Shown here piece by piece: positions 1 through 9,449 of a stretch of DNA of 64,000 nt; the stretch's first letter is position 1; each line of letters opens with the position of its first letter. This DNA comes from Knoellia koreensis (lineage in GTDB: Bacteria; Actinomycetota; Actinomycetes; Actinomycetales; Dermatophilaceae): the NCBI RefSeq assembly GCF_013041615.1, contig NZ_JABEPQ010000003.1, positions 62,001-126,000 of the forward strand. The letters run 5' to 3'. The notes under the pieces were generated by a model that saw only the letters and a program-made list of their open reading frames with translations, searched no databases and was not told the DNA's origin. Both the position numbers and the translations under genes were made by a program.

Positions 1-534
<534 letters not shown>

Positions 535-878
535 AGCTCTACCTGCCGTCCTGCTCCCATGTGCAGCGGATTCGTCGCTACTCGGACATGGCAACGCCAC
601 AGACGGTAACCCAAGGCGTCAAGTGCGCCGCCATCGGGAGCCGGCCACGCGGCATACCCGTCTTGTCGCCCTGACCGTCCGCCACGGTATGCCGCGCTCT
701 GACGACTTCGTGACCAACGCCGGGGGCGTTGTTCTCCCGGCATTCACCCCCGGCCGGTGACCGCGCCAATGTTCCGAGTCCGTTTCCTCCCCGTTTGCCG
801 GTTGGGCGACACCTCGTGGCCGGCCCGCTCGTAGGTTCCTGACGCGGTTTTCACCTGGTCAGGAGGCGGGAGACGGAC
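535..878. other. Divergent intergenic region topA / ABC exporter
   Basis: These 344 bases lie between the divergent topA and ABC exporter genes and should hold both promoters, but no convincing -35/-10 pair stands out. Two copies of the window-wide word are present, GGCATACC around 651 and GGTATGCC around 687; the first belongs to the longer form CCACGCGGCATA. A strong ribosome-binding site (AGGAGG near 860) precedes the ATG at 879. No open frame here looks like a gene. Confidence 0.6.
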
Positions 879-1904
879 ATGGGACGAAGCACGGCAGTCC
901 GTGCGCGCGCGGTGACCAAGACGTTCGGGGACGTGGTCGCCCTCGATGCCCTCGACCTCGATGTCGAGGCCGGCCAGATCCACGGCCTGGTCGGACCGAA
1001 CGGGGCCGGCAAGACGACGCTGCTCGGGCTGCTGCTCGGCCTCGTCTCGGCGGACTCGGGCAGCCTCGAGGTGCTGGGCACGTCGCTCGACTCCGGCCTG
1101 GCCACGGCCGACGGGGTCGCGGGCTTCGTCGACGGCCCCGGGCTCTATCCCTCGCTCACCGCACGCCAGAACCTGCGCTCGGTGGTCCAGCTGCGCGGGC
1201 AGCGCGACCGACACGGCGACGTCGACGACGCCCTGGCGCGGGTCGGCCTGCAGGAGGTCGCCGACGATCCCGTGCGTGGCTTCTCGCTCGGCATGCGCCA
1301 GCGGCTCGGCCTGGCCGCGGCGCTGTTGAGCGACCCGCGGCTGCTCGTGCTCGACGAACCCGCCAACGGGCTCGACCCGGCCGGCAAGCGCCAGGTCCAC
1401 CGCGTGCTGACCGACCTCGCCGAGGCGGGCACCACGGTCGTGCTGTCCAGCCACCGGATGGACGACCTCGCCGCACTGTGCACCGACGTCACGCTGCTGG
1501 CGACCGGACGCATGGTGTTCTCCGGACCGCCGAGCAAGCTGGCGGTCGAGGGAGGCCTCCTCGACTACCGCCTCCTCACCTCCGACCAGGAGGGCGCCCG
1601 CCGGGTCGCGGAGGCGACGGCCGGCCTGCGGGTGGTCAACGCCCGGGAGACGTTGGGACTGGCCGACCTCCGCTCACTCGTCGTCCGGGGTCACGAGTCG
1701 GCGCTCGACACCCTCATCGTCGGCCTCGTCAACCAGGGCATCGCGATCCGCGAGCTGGCGCCGACCATCCCGCCGCTCGAGGCGGCCTTCCTCGCCCTCA
1801 CCGGTGCGGACACCAGCGACTACTTCCCCGAGGACGACCCCGCCGGCGCCGCCGACGCCACCGGTTCCCCGAGCACCAGGACCCTCGAAGGGGCTGCCCG
1901 ATGA
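879..1904 (+). CDS. ABC-2 type exporter, ATP-binding protein
   Basis: A 341-residue nucleotide-binding protein of the DrrA/CcmA-like class that energises the permease encoded next. Walker A is GPNGAGKTT (about 39-47), the signature is FSLGMRQRLGLA, and Walker B is LLVLDEPANGLDP, followed by a SSH switch motif. After about residue 220 comes a C-terminal extension typical of ABC-2 drug or lipid exporters. The ATG at 879 has AGGAGG about 12 nt upstream. The stop overlaps the permease ATG in an ATGA junction, so the two are translationally coupled. The substrate is unknown; the third operon gene encodes a secreted protein. Confidence 0.93.
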   Translation: MGRSTAVRARAVTKTFGDVVALDALDLDVEAGQIHGLVGPNGAGKTTLLGLLLGLVSADSGSLEVLGTSLDSGLATADGVAGFVDGPGLYPSLTARQNLRSVVQLRGQRDRHGDVDDALARVGLQEVADDPVRGFSLGMRQRLGLAAALLSDPRLLVLDEPANGLDPAGKRQVHRVLTDLAEAGTTVVLSSHRMDDLAALCTDVTLLATGRMVFSGPPSKLAVEGGLLDYRLLTSDQEGARRVAEATAGLRVVNARETLGLADLRSLVVRGHESALDTLIVGLVNQGIAIRELAPTIPPLEAAFLALTGADTSDYFPEDDPAGAADATGSPSTRTLEGAAR

Positions 1905-3274
1905 CGACCACCCTCGACAACCGCACCACCAGCAGCGGGGGCGGCAGTCTCCCGCCCGCGCGGGTGGCCCACGTCACCCTCGCGCAGGTCTACCGGTTCG
2001 AGTTGGTCAAGCTGCTCGCCCAGTGGCGGCTGCGCGCGGTCTTTCTGGCCTGCCTGGTCGCGCCCGCGCTCTACACCGCCGTCGTGAGCAGCCAGACGTC
2101 GCTGCCCGCCGACTTCGTCTTCGGGCGGTGGATGAACCAGACCGGCTGGGCCGGGTCGCTCGTGGTGCTGGTGTTCACCGGCACGCTGGCCCTGCCATTG
2201 GTCACCTGCGTCATCTCCGGGGACATCTTCGCCGTGGAGGACCGGCTCGGCACTTGGCGGCACCTGCTCGTGACGGTGCGCTCGCCGCGGCTCATCTTCG
2301 CCGGCAAGGCGCTGGCGGCCCTGACCGTGACCCTGGCGCTGTTCGTGCCGCTGGTGCTCTCGTCGGTCGCGGGCGGGCTGCTCGTGGTCGGCAGCCACCC
2401 GATGCCCGGGCTCGACGGCCACCTCATCGGCTCCGGCGAGCTGGCCCGGCTCGTCGCACTCTCGTGGGTCAGTGTGGTCCCTCCGACCCTGGCCTTCTCC
2501 GCGATCGGACTGCTCGGCTCGGTCGCCTTCGGCCGCTCACCGCTGGGCCTGCTCATGCCGGTGGCGTTCGCCCTGGTGCTCGAGCTCGTGCACATGCTGC
2601 CGGTCCCCGTCGCGCTGCGTGCGGCCACCCCGACGAGCCCGTTCACGACCTACCGCGGGTTCTTCACCGACCCGCCCCAGCTGGGGATGTTCGGCATCGG
2701 GCTCGTCGTGAGCGCGGCCTGGATCGCGCTCGCGACCTACCTCGCCCAGCGCATGTTCGTCCGGCGCGACTTCACCGACCTCGGTGGTGACGGGTCGAGC
2801 CGGCGGTTCGCCCTCACCGGGCTGCTGCCGCTCGTCGCCCTGCTGGCTGTCACGACGGCCGTCGTGGCCGCGGTCACCGGCGTGACCGGCACGGGTGTCG
2901 ACCGCGCGAAGGTCGAGCGTTCCCTCGCGACGTCCTTCTCCCACCTCTACGTCCTGCAGACGAGGGAGCTGAACCGCCCGGCGGTCACCGAGTCGCAGCT
3001 GAGGACCACGGCCGAGTGCGACAAGGGCGGCAGCCGGGTCGAGGACGTCGGCCCCGGCAACGACTGGCGCTGCGTCGTCACGTGGACCGTGCCCGGAGCC
3101 GACGGTTCCGCCAACGCCATCTACCAGCTCGATGTCCTGCCGGACGGCCGCTACACGGCCGACGGCGACGGACCCAAGGAGGTCAACGGCTACTTCCTGG
3201 TCCGCACCAAGACCGGGGACGCACCCAATCCCCTGTGGCAGTTCGACGGTCTCGTCGACCTGCTCACCCAGTAG
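1901..3274 (+). CDS. ABC-2 type exporter, permease with C-terminal exported domain
   Basis: The 457-residue protein starts at the ATG overlapping the ATPase stop. It has a cytoplasmic N-terminus, six or so hydrophobic segments between about residues 45 and 290, and one more near 300-325. After the last segment comes a polar stretch of roughly 130 residues with a Cys pair (TAECDK, WRCVV), which I place outside the membrane. ABC-2 permeases usually end shortly after their last helix, so this tail is extra and may bind substrate or the secreted protein encoded 63 bp downstream. There is no match I can name for the tail. Confidence 0.88.
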   Translation: MTTTLDNRTTSSGGGSLPPARVAHVTLAQVYRFELVKLLAQWRLRAVFLACLVAPALYTAVVSSQTSLPADFVFGRWMNQTGWAGSLVVLVFTGTLALPLVTCVISGDIFAVEDRLGTWRHLLVTVRSPRLIFAGKALAALTVTLALFVPLVLSSVAGGLLVVGSHPMPGLDGHLIGSGELARLVALSWVSVVPPTLAFSAIGLLGSVAFGRSPLGLLMPVAFALVLELVHMLPVPVALRAATPTSPFTTYRGFFTDPPQLGMFGIGLVVSAAWIALATYLAQRMFVRRDFTDLGGDGSSRRFALTGLLPLVALLAVTTAVVAAVTGVTGTGVDRAKVERSLATSFSHLYVLQTRELNRPAVTESQLRTTAECDKGGSRVEDVGPGNDWRCVVTWTVPGADGSANAIYQLDVLPDGRYTADGDGPKEVNGYFLVRTKTGDAPNPLWQFDGLVDLLTQ

Positions 3275-3337
3275 TACCCGCACGAAGTCGCATCGCCTGA
3301 ACACACAACTGCACAGACAACTCAAGAAGGGGTAACC

Positions 3338-6109
3338 ATGCACGTCACCCGCAACCGCGTGGGCACACCGGTACGCCGCCGGGTCCCACGCCGCACCACC
3401 GCCGTCGTGGCCGGGTCGCTCGCCCTGGTCGTCACCGGCGGCGTCGCCTACGCGAACACCGGCGTCTTCGGGGAGAACCTCGTCGGGACCGAGTACGCCG
3501 ACGGCCTGCAGATCTCCTCGAACCAGATGATCAAGCCCCTCGGTGAGCGCCTCGTCACCGAGTACGGCAAGTTCATGGGTTCCACCGTGAGCCCCGACGG
3601 CCGCTACCTCGCCACCACGGCCAACGACCGCTCCATCTCGCTGCAGATCTTCGACCTGCAGACCTACAAGCTGATCTTCCGCGCCGGGACCGCGGCCGGC
3701 GCCAACCTGCGCCCGACGGACAACACGGTCGGCCAGGAGGGACCGGCATACTCCCCCGACGGCAAGTTCCTCTTCATGCCCAACGCGACCGGCTTCACGC
3801 GCTTCCCGGTCAACGCCGACGGGACGCTGTCGGCCGGCACCAAGGTCACCATCGCGACCCTGCCCTCGCCGAACCGCCAGGCGCTCACCGCGGGCATGGT
3901 CTTCTCCCGCGACGGCAAGACGATGTATGCCGCCGTGAACGGCCAGAACACGGTCGTCGCCATCGACCCGATGACGGGCACGGTCCAGCGCACCTGGGAG
4001 GTGGGCATCGCACCGCGCCAGCTCGAGCTGGTCGGCACCAAGCTGTACGTCTCCGACGAGGGCGGCCGCCGCGCCAGGGCGGGCGAGACGACGATGGAGT
4101 CCTACGGGACCCAGGTCCCGGCGGACCCGGTGCTCGGCAACTCGACGAACGGCATACTCAGCGTCATCGACACCGCGTCGGACGCCGCGCCCGCCACCGT
4201 CGAGGTGGGGCTGCACCCCACCGCGATGTACGTCGACGGCACCGTCCTCTACGTCGCGAACACCAACGACGACACCATCTCCGTCGTCGACACCAGGACG
4301 GACAAGGTCGTGCAGACCATCGAGACGCGCCCCTGGGCGAGCTCGAAGGTCGGCTACGAGCCCACCGGCATGACCGTCAAGGACGGCCGGCTCCTCGTGA
4401 CGCTCGGCCGCGCGAACGCGGTCGCGGTCTACAAGCTGGGCGCCAGCCCGATCGAGCCGGTGAGCTACATCGGGCTCGTACCAACGGATTTCTACCCCGA
4501 GGACGTGTTCGACGTCGACGGCAGGCTGGTGGTCGCCAACCGTCGCGGCATCGACGCCCGCGGGCCGGAGATCACCTACAACATGGGCTATGGCACGACG
4601 CCGGCCAAGGGACATGGCACGCACTCGACGACGGCGTCACTGACGCGGTTCTCGCTGCCGAATGACCTGGAGATCCGGGAGACCTACACGCCACAGGTCT
4701 TCAAGCAGAACGGCTGGGGCGGCGCGGACTCCGACGTCAAGCGTTCCGACGGCGACCGGAACGTGCCGGCGGTGGCGGTGCCGAAGCGCATCGGCGACCC
4801 GTCGACGATCAAGTACGTCTGGTTGCTGGTCAAGGAGAACCGCACCTACGACCAGATCCACGGTGACATGCCGGAGGGCAACGGCGATCCGTCGCTGGCG
4901 CAGTTCGGTGAGCAGGTCACGCCCAACACCCACGCGCTGGCGCGGCAGTTCGGCCTCTACGACAACACCTACGACGTCGGCACCAACTCCGCCGAGGGTC
5001 ACAACTGGCTGATGCAGGGCGACAACCCGGAGTACACCGAGTCCAGTGCGGGCGAGTACGTCCGTTCGTACGACACGGAGAACGACGTGCTGGGACACCA
5101 GCGCTCGGGCTTCCTGTGGACCGCGGTTCAGGCCGCCGGCAACACGGCGCGCAACTTCGGCGAGTTCTCCTACTTCGAGAACAAGCCGGCCGGCGCGACC
5201 TGGCAGAAGTACTACTGCGCGGTGAAGGACGTGTGGGCTGGCGGCGACCCCGCCCAGCTCACCGACCCGTCGCTGCGCGTCAACCAGGTCTCGCCGATCC
5301 CGTCGCTCAACGCGATCAGCAACCACGACGCCCCGATGTTCGACACGAACATCCCGGACATCTACCGGTACGAGATCTGGAAGAAGGAGTTCCAGGAGAA
5401 GGGCCCGGCCAACCTCAACATGATGTGGCTGTCCAGCGACCACACCGGTGGAGCACCCGACCCGCGGGCCCAGGTGGCCGACGGTGACCTCGCGGTCGGC
5501 AAGGTCGTGGAGACGATCAGCAAGAGCAAGTACTGGAAGGAGTCGGCGATCTTCGTGGTCGAGGACGACAGCCAGAACGGGCCCGACCACGTGGACGGCC
5601 ACCGGGCGCCGATCCAGGTGATCAGCCCGTATGCCGTCCACGGCAAGACGGTCTCGACGTACTACTCGCAGATCAGCATGATCCGGACCATCGAGCAGAT
5701 CCTCGGTGCCGAGCCGCTCAACCAGAAGGTGGCTGCTGCGACGCCCATGTTCAAGGCGTTCCAGACCAAGCCCGACCTGACGCCGTACACCGCCAAGCCG
5801 AACCGAATTCCCTTGACGGAGAACCTGAAGACGCAGCCGGCGTGTGGCCCCGACCAGGTGGCGAATGCTCCCGCAGCCCCCACCGTGGCGCCGGCTCAGG
5901 TGTCCGCGGCGGCCGAGTGGGAACAGTGGGCGCAAAAGCAGCACTTCAGCGGCAAGACTCCCCGGGCCGACTTCGCCCACCCGGAGCAGATGAACCGGTA
6001 CACGTGGTACCAGACCCACAACTGGACCGTTCCCTACCCCGGCGACTCGAAGATCTACACCCCGGACCAGGTGCCGGGCGCGGCCCTGCCGGGCAAGGAC
6101 ACCGACTGA
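3338..6109 (+). CDS. Secreted bifunctional YncE-type beta-propeller / phosphoesterase
   Basis: A 923-residue exported protein. The N-terminus has arginines followed by a hydrophobic stretch (about 20-38) ending in VAYANTG, a signal peptide. Residues from about 60 to 440 hold propeller blades of the YVTN/YncE kind (SPDGRYLATT, VLYVANTNDDTISVVDT). From about 490 comes an alkaline-phosphatase-fold phosphoesterase: KENRTYDQIHGD near 499-510 resembles the ENRSFDH motif of the phospholipase C/acid phosphatase family, and DDSQNGPDHVDGHRAP supplies later metal ligands. The domain pairing matches proteins called bifunctional YncE/alkaline phosphatase family. The start follows AGAAGGGG. It is the last gene of the exporter operon; substrate unknown. 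Confidence 0.87.
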   Translation: MHVTRNRVGTPVRRRVPRRTTAVVAGSLALVVTGGVAYANTGVFGENLVGTEYADGLQISSNQMIKPLGERLVTEYGKFMGSTVSPDGRYLATTANDRSISLQIFDLQTYKLIFRAGTAAGANLRPTDNTVGQEGPAYSPDGKFLFMPNATGFTRFPVNADGTLSAGTKVTIATLPSPNRQALTAGMVFSRDGKTMYAAVNGQNTVVAIDPMTGTVQRTWEVGIAPRQLELVGTKLYVSDEGGRRARAGETTMESYGTQVPADPVLGNSTNGILSVIDTASDAAPATVEVGLHPTAMYVDGTVLYVANTNDDTISVVDTRTDKVVQTIETRPWASSKVGYEPTGMTVKDGRLLVTLGRANAVAVYKLGASPIEPVSYIGLVPTDFYPEDVFDVDGRLVVANRRGIDARGPEITYNMGYGTTPAKGHGTHSTTASLTRFSLPNDLEIRETYTPQVFKQNGWGGADSDVKRSDGDRNVPAVAVPKRIGDPSTIKYVWLLVKENRTYDQIHGDMPEGNGDPSLAQFGEQVTPNTHALARQFGLYDNTYDVGTNSAEGHNWLMQGDNPEYTESSAGEYVRSYDTENDVLGHQRSGFLWTAVQAAGNTARNFGEFSYFENKPAGATWQKYYCAVKDVWAGGDPAQLTDPSLRVNQVSPIPSLNAISNHDAPMFDTNIPDIYRYEIWKKEFQEKGPANLNMMWLSSDHTGGAPDPRAQVADGDLAVGKVVETISKSKYWKESAIFVVEDDSQNGPDHVDGHRAPIQVISPYAVHGKTVSTYYSQISMIRTIEQILGAEPLNQKVAAATPMFKAFQTKPDLTPYTAKPNRIPLTENLKTQPACGPDQVANAPAAPTVAPAQVSAAAEWEQWAQKQHFSGKTPRADFAHPEQMNRYTWYQTHNWTVPYPGDSKIYTPDQVPGAALPGKDTD

Positions 6110-6156
6110 CCGCCCTGACCCAGTTGGCCTGAGCGCCAACGAGATTCGCCAGTGGC

Positions 6157-6186
6157 GGCGGCCCACCGAGCAGTCGGTGGGCCGCC
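6157..6186 (+). terminator. Perfect 13-bp hairpin after the phosphoesterase
   Basis: GGCGGCCCACCGA and its exact complement are separated by a 4-nt loop, 47 bp after the phosphoesterase stop. There is no U-tract, as is common for actinobacterial terminators. It closes the 879-6109 operon and isolates it from the DODA promoter. Confidence 0.85.
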
Positions 6187-6225
6187 GTCGCGTGTCTCCC
6201 CGCGGCATACCTCGGCGACATTTTA

Positions 6226-6255
6226 TTGAATGTTCAACTCTCCGCCGCGTATGCT
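6226..6255 (+). promoter_or_regulatory. Promoter of the DODA-type dioxygenase gene, leaderless
   Basis: TTGAAT (6226-6231), an 18-bp spacer and TATGCT (6250-6255) form a near-consensus sigma-70 promoter. The -10 ends six bases before the ATG at 6262, so the transcript should begin at or next to the start codon. The -35 lies in a small palindrome, TTGAATGTTCAA (6226-6237), which could be an operator. The -10 is itself a copy of the over-represented GTATGC word. Confidence 0.6.
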
Positions 6256-6261
6256 CTCGGC

Positions 6262-7059
6262 ATGGACGCGAGCGATACCCGGCAGCCGGTGCTCTACCTG
6301 AGCCATGGCGCCCCGCCGCTCGCCGACGACCCGGTGTGGACCGCCCAGCTCGCCGACTGGTCGAGCCGGTTCGGCAAGCCCCGCAACATCCTCATGGTGT
6401 CGGCGCACTGGGAGGAGGCGCCGCTGTCGCTGTCGGCCACCTCGGGGGACGTCCCGCTCGTCTACGACTTCTGGGGCTTTCCGCAGCGCTACTACGACGT
6501 GACGTATGCCGCCCCGGGGGCGCCCGAGCTCGCCGCCACGGTCGAGCGGCTGGTCGCCACCGGTGAGACGCCCGTGCATCGCGACGAGACGCGCGGCCTC
6601 GACCACGGTGCCTACGTGCCGCTGGTCGAGATGTACCCCGACGCGGACGTGCCGGTGCTGCAGATGTCGATGCCGACCCTGGACCCGCGGACGCTTTTCG
6701 ACCTCGGCCGACGACTCGCGCCGCTGCGCGATGAAGGCACGCTCATCGTCGGGTCAGGCTTCACGACCCACAACCTGCGGTGGTTCAACCCCTCGGGCGG
6801 CGCGGACGGCGAGCCACCGGCCGCGTCGAGCGAGTTCGACCACTGGGCGGCGGAGGCCCTGGCGCGCGGTGACGTCGACGCGGTCCTCGACTTCGAGCAC
6901 AAGGCGCCGGCCGCGCACGAGGCGCACCCGCGCACCGAGCACTGGGCGCCGCTCTACGTCAGCCTCGGCGCGGCACACGAGTCCGGGTCGCTCGACAACG
7001 AGTCGGTGATCGACGGCTTCTGGTACGGCCTGAGCAAGCGCTCCTGGCAGTTCGCCTGA
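6262..7059 (+). CDS. DODA-type extradiol aromatic ring-opening dioxygenase
   Basis: A 265-residue member of the class III extradiol dioxygenase family that includes plant 4,5-DOPA dioxygenase and E. coli YgiD. Candidate metal and active-site His residues are in SHGAPPL near the start, SAHWEE, LDHGAY and TTHNLRW. I chose the ATG at 6262 over an upstream TTG at 6226 because the TTG falls inside the -35 hexamer and the family starts just before the SHG motif. It is a single-gene unit with its own promoter. The natural substrate of bacterial members is often unknown, so only the family assignment is firm. Confidence 0.85.
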   Translation: MDASDTRQPVLYLSHGAPPLADDPVWTAQLADWSSRFGKPRNILMVSAHWEEAPLSLSATSGDVPLVYDFWGFPQRYYDVTYAAPGAPELAATVERLVATGETPVHRDETRGLDHGAYVPLVEMYPDADVPVLQMSMPTLDPRTLFDLGRRLAPLRDEGTLIVGSGFTTHNLRWFNPSGGADGEPPAASSEFDHWAAEALARGDVDAVLDFEHKAPAAHEAHPRTEHWAPLYVSLGAAHESGSLDNESVIDGFWYGLSKRSWQFA

Positions 7060-7065
7060 CCGGGC

Positions 7066-7083
7066 GCCCCCGCGTTTGGGGGC
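7066..7083. terminator. Short hairpin between convergent genes
   Basis: GCCCCC and GGGGGC pair across GCGTTT in the 53 bp between two convergent stops. A larger pairing (CCGGGCGCCC with GGGCGCCCGG further on) may include it. It could serve both strands. Confidence 0.4.
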
Positions 7084-7112
7084 ACAAAGGTGCGCGATAC
7101 GGCACCCTTGGG

Positions 7113-7517
7113 TCAGTGGGCGCCCGGGCGACGGCTGGGGCCCGGTCGAGTGGGGTCGTCCTCGACGAGGTCGACGTGCTCGGGCACCACGATGGGCCGC
7201 AGCCTGGCCCAGGCGAGGAAGAGCACCGACCCCACCACGAGGGCCAGCCCGGCCCAGAGGTTGGCATTGATGCCACCGGTCTTGGCCTTCTCCGGGTCGA
7301 GGAAGAGACCGGCGAGGACGAGCACGACGCCATAGATCCCGAGCAGCAGCCCGATGATGTTGCGGATGTCGAAGGCGCCGGCGGTGTGCCGGGCACCTCC
7401 GGTGCCGTTGGCACGCGTGTCTGCATCGGGCAGGTCATCTCCGGGCCGGTTGTCGCCGGGGACGCGGTCGTCGGGCACGCGGTCGTCGGGCTGGTTGGGG
7501 TGCGGGTGGTCGGTCAT
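7113..7517 (-). CDS. Small two-helix membrane protein next to SSS symporter
   Basis: A 134-residue protein with a polar, Asp/Pro-rich N-terminus containing the repeat DDRVPDDRVPGD, then two hydrophobic segments (IIGLLLGIYGVVLVLAGLF and LWAGLALVVGSVLFLAW) and a short polar tail. The ATG has GAGGAG seven bases upstream and lies 10 bp after the symporter stop, so the two are co-transcribed. Such small membrane proteins often accompany solute symporters. I do not recognise a family beyond that. Confidence 0.75.
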   Translation of the reverse strand: MTDHPHPNQPDDRVPDDRVPGDNRPGDDLPDADTRANGTGGARHTAGAFDIRNIIGLLLGIYGVVLVLAGLFLDPEKAKTGGINANLWAGLALVVGSVLFLAWARLRPIVVPEHVDLVEDDPTRPGPSRRPGAH

Positions 7518-7527
7518 GACTGGCTCC

Positions 7528-9288
7528 TCAGAAGCTCACGTTGAGGATGATGACGAGGACAAGGGCGATCCCGGCGAGTGGCAGGGTGCGCTGGTACCAC
7601 GGCTGGCTGGCCTCCTCCGGGTCGACGAGGTCCTCCTTGGGTGTCTCGGAGTAGACGAGACCCTTGAGCTCGCTCGCCGGTTTCGGCACCGTCGCGAGTG
7701 ACACCACGATGCTCAGGACGATGTCGACGACGAACGCGGTCGAGGCGGCGACGAAGCTCGCGCCCTGGCCCGACAACGGGATCACGCCAAGGCTGGCCGA
7801 GCCGAACGCGTCCTCGGACAGGAACGCGACGGCGACCGCCGACAGCGTGCCCGCGACGAGACCGACCCAACCGGCGGTCGGGGTCATCCGCTTCCAGAAC
7901 ATGCCGAGGATGAACGTCGCGAACAGCGGTGCGTTGAAGAACCCGAACAGCGTCTGCAGGTAGTTCATGATGTTCGAGAAGCTGCTGGCGAACCCGGCGG
8001 TGAAGATCGCGATGAGGGTCGCGGCCACGGTGGCCAGGCGGCCGATCCGCAGGTAGTAGTCGTCGGTGTGGTTCTTGCGGATGTACCGCTGCCACAGGTC
8101 GTAGCTGAAGACGGTGTTGAACGCGGAGATGTTGGCGGCCATCCCGGCCATGAACGCCGCGAGCAGGCCCGCGATCGCCAAGCCCAGCAACCCGTTCGGG
8201 AGGATGTCGCGCATCAGGTAGAGCAGGGCGTCGTTGTAGGCCACACCTTCACCGGACGCACCACCGGGCACCTTCTCGCCCGCCTTGATCCGCTGGATCT
8301 CGGTGACGAGGACGGCCGCGATCATGCCCGGCAGGATCACGATGAACGGTACGAACATCTTCGGGAAGGCACCGATGATCGGCGTCTTGCGGGCCGCCGA
8401 GATCGACTTGGACGCCATGGCGCGCTGCACCTCGACGAAGTTGGTAGTCCAGTAGCCGAACGACAGCACGAACCCGAGCCCGAACACGATGCCGATCACC
8501 GACAGCACCGGTGAGCTGAACCCGGTGAGCGCCTGCCCCGGCCACGAGTTGAGCTGGTCCTGTGCCGAGGGCACCTTGTCGGAGTGCTGCTCGGCGAAGG
8601 CGGTGAGCTTCTGCTCGACGCCACTCCACCCACCGGCCTTGTGCAGCCCGATGAGCGTCAACGGCAGCAGCGAGGCGACGATCACGAAGAACTGCAGCAC
8701 CTCGTTGTAGATCGCCGCCGACAGGCCACCGAGGGTGATGTAGGACAGCACGATCGCCGCGGCGACGATGAGCGCGACCCAGAGCGGCCAACCCAGCAGT
8801 GCGCGGACGATCGAGCCGAGCAAGAAGAGGTTGACGCCCGCGATGAGCAGCTGGGCGATGGCGAACGAGATGGCGTTGACGAGGTGGGCGCCCTGACCGA
8901 ACCGGCGGAACATGAACTCGGGGACCGAGCGCACCTTGGAGCCGTAGTAGAACGGCATCATCACGACGCCGAGGAACAGCATCGCCGGGATCGCGCCGAC
9001 CCAGAAGTAGTGCACCGTGGGGATGCCGAACTGGGCACCGCTCGCGGACATGCCCATGATCTCGACCGCGCCGAGGTTGGCCGAGATGAAGGCCAGGCCG
9101 GTCACCCAGGCGGGTAGCGAGCGACCGGACAGGAAGAAGTCGATCGAGTCGGACACCTGCCGCCGGGCGAGGAAGCCGATGCCGAGGACAAAGGCGAAGT
9201 ACACGGCCACGAGCACGTAGTCGAGCCAGTTGGCGTCGATCAGCGTGTCCGCCGCGGGGACGAGCACGGGTGCGGCTGCTAGGGACAT
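7528..9288 (-). CDS. Sodium:solute symporter (SSS family, SGLT-like)
   Basis: A 586-residue transporter with about 14 hydrophobic segments. Features typical of the SSS/SGLT group include FFLSGRSLPAWVTGLAFISANLGA near residues 50-75, GGLSAAIYNEVLQ, and GYWTTNFVEVQRAM. Such proteins couple Na+ entry to uptake of sugars, vitamins or organic acids; the sequence does not tell me which. The start chosen is the ATG at 9288 because GAGGAG lies seven bases before it; an earlier in-frame codon 15 residues upstream would place MGCTKC in front and lacks a good ribosome site. No catabolic gene lies beside it. Confidence 0.88.
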   Translation of the reverse strand: MSLAAAPVLVPAADTLIDANWLDYVLVAVYFAFVLGIGFLARRQVSDSIDFFLSGRSLPAWVTGLAFISANLGAVEIMGMSASGAQFGIPTVHYFWVGAIPAMLFLGVVMMPFYYGSKVRSVPEFMFRRFGQGAHLVNAISFAIAQLLIAGVNLFLLGSIVRALLGWPLWVALIVAAAIVLSYITLGGLSAAIYNEVLQFFVIVASLLPLTLIGLHKAGGWSGVEQKLTAFAEQHSDKVPSAQDQLNSWPGQALTGFSSPVLSVIGIVFGLGFVLSFGYWTTNFVEVQRAMASKSISAARKTPIIGAFPKMFVPFIVILPGMIAAVLVTEIQRIKAGEKVPGGASGEGVAYNDALLYLMRDILPNGLLGLAIAGLLAAFMAGMAANISAFNTVFSYDLWQRYIRKNHTDDYYLRIGRLATVAATLIAIFTAGFASSFSNIMNYLQTLFGFFNAPLFATFILGMFWKRMTPTAGWVGLVAGTLSAVAVAFLSEDAFGSASLGVIPLSGQGASFVAASTAFVVDIVLSIVVSLATVPKPASELKGLVYSETPKEDLVDPEEASQPWYQRTLPLAGIALVLVIILNVSF

Positions 9289-9400
9289 CGGCGGCTCCTC
9301 GGTCGGGGCGGGCGCGCACTTCGTGCACCCCAAGCCAACCTAGGACGTATGCCGCGTTTCAGCACCCGGACGTCTCGGCGGTCGGTGCCGGCACACGATC

Positions 9401-9437
9401 GGTATGCCGCGTGGCCAGCTCGGCCACGCGGCATACC
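9401..9437. terminator. Perfect 16-bp hairpin made from the repeated word
   Basis: GGTATGCCGCGTGGCC (9401-9416) and its exact reverse complement (9422-9437) flank the 5-nt loop AGCTC. It sits 12 bp past the stop of the ABC exporter gene ending at 9450, so it probably terminates that operon. Both arms are copies of the word that recurs through the window. Confidence 0.75.
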
Positions 9438-9449
9438 CGAGGTTGGGGG

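Noticed and set aside
2537-4624. 695-codon open frame on the minus strand
   Set aside because: Antisense to the permease and phosphoesterase genes, compositionally a shadow.
6226-6261. TTG start giving 12 extra residues on the DODA-type protein
   Set aside because: The TTG is the first base triplet of the -35 hexamer, so it would not be transcribed.
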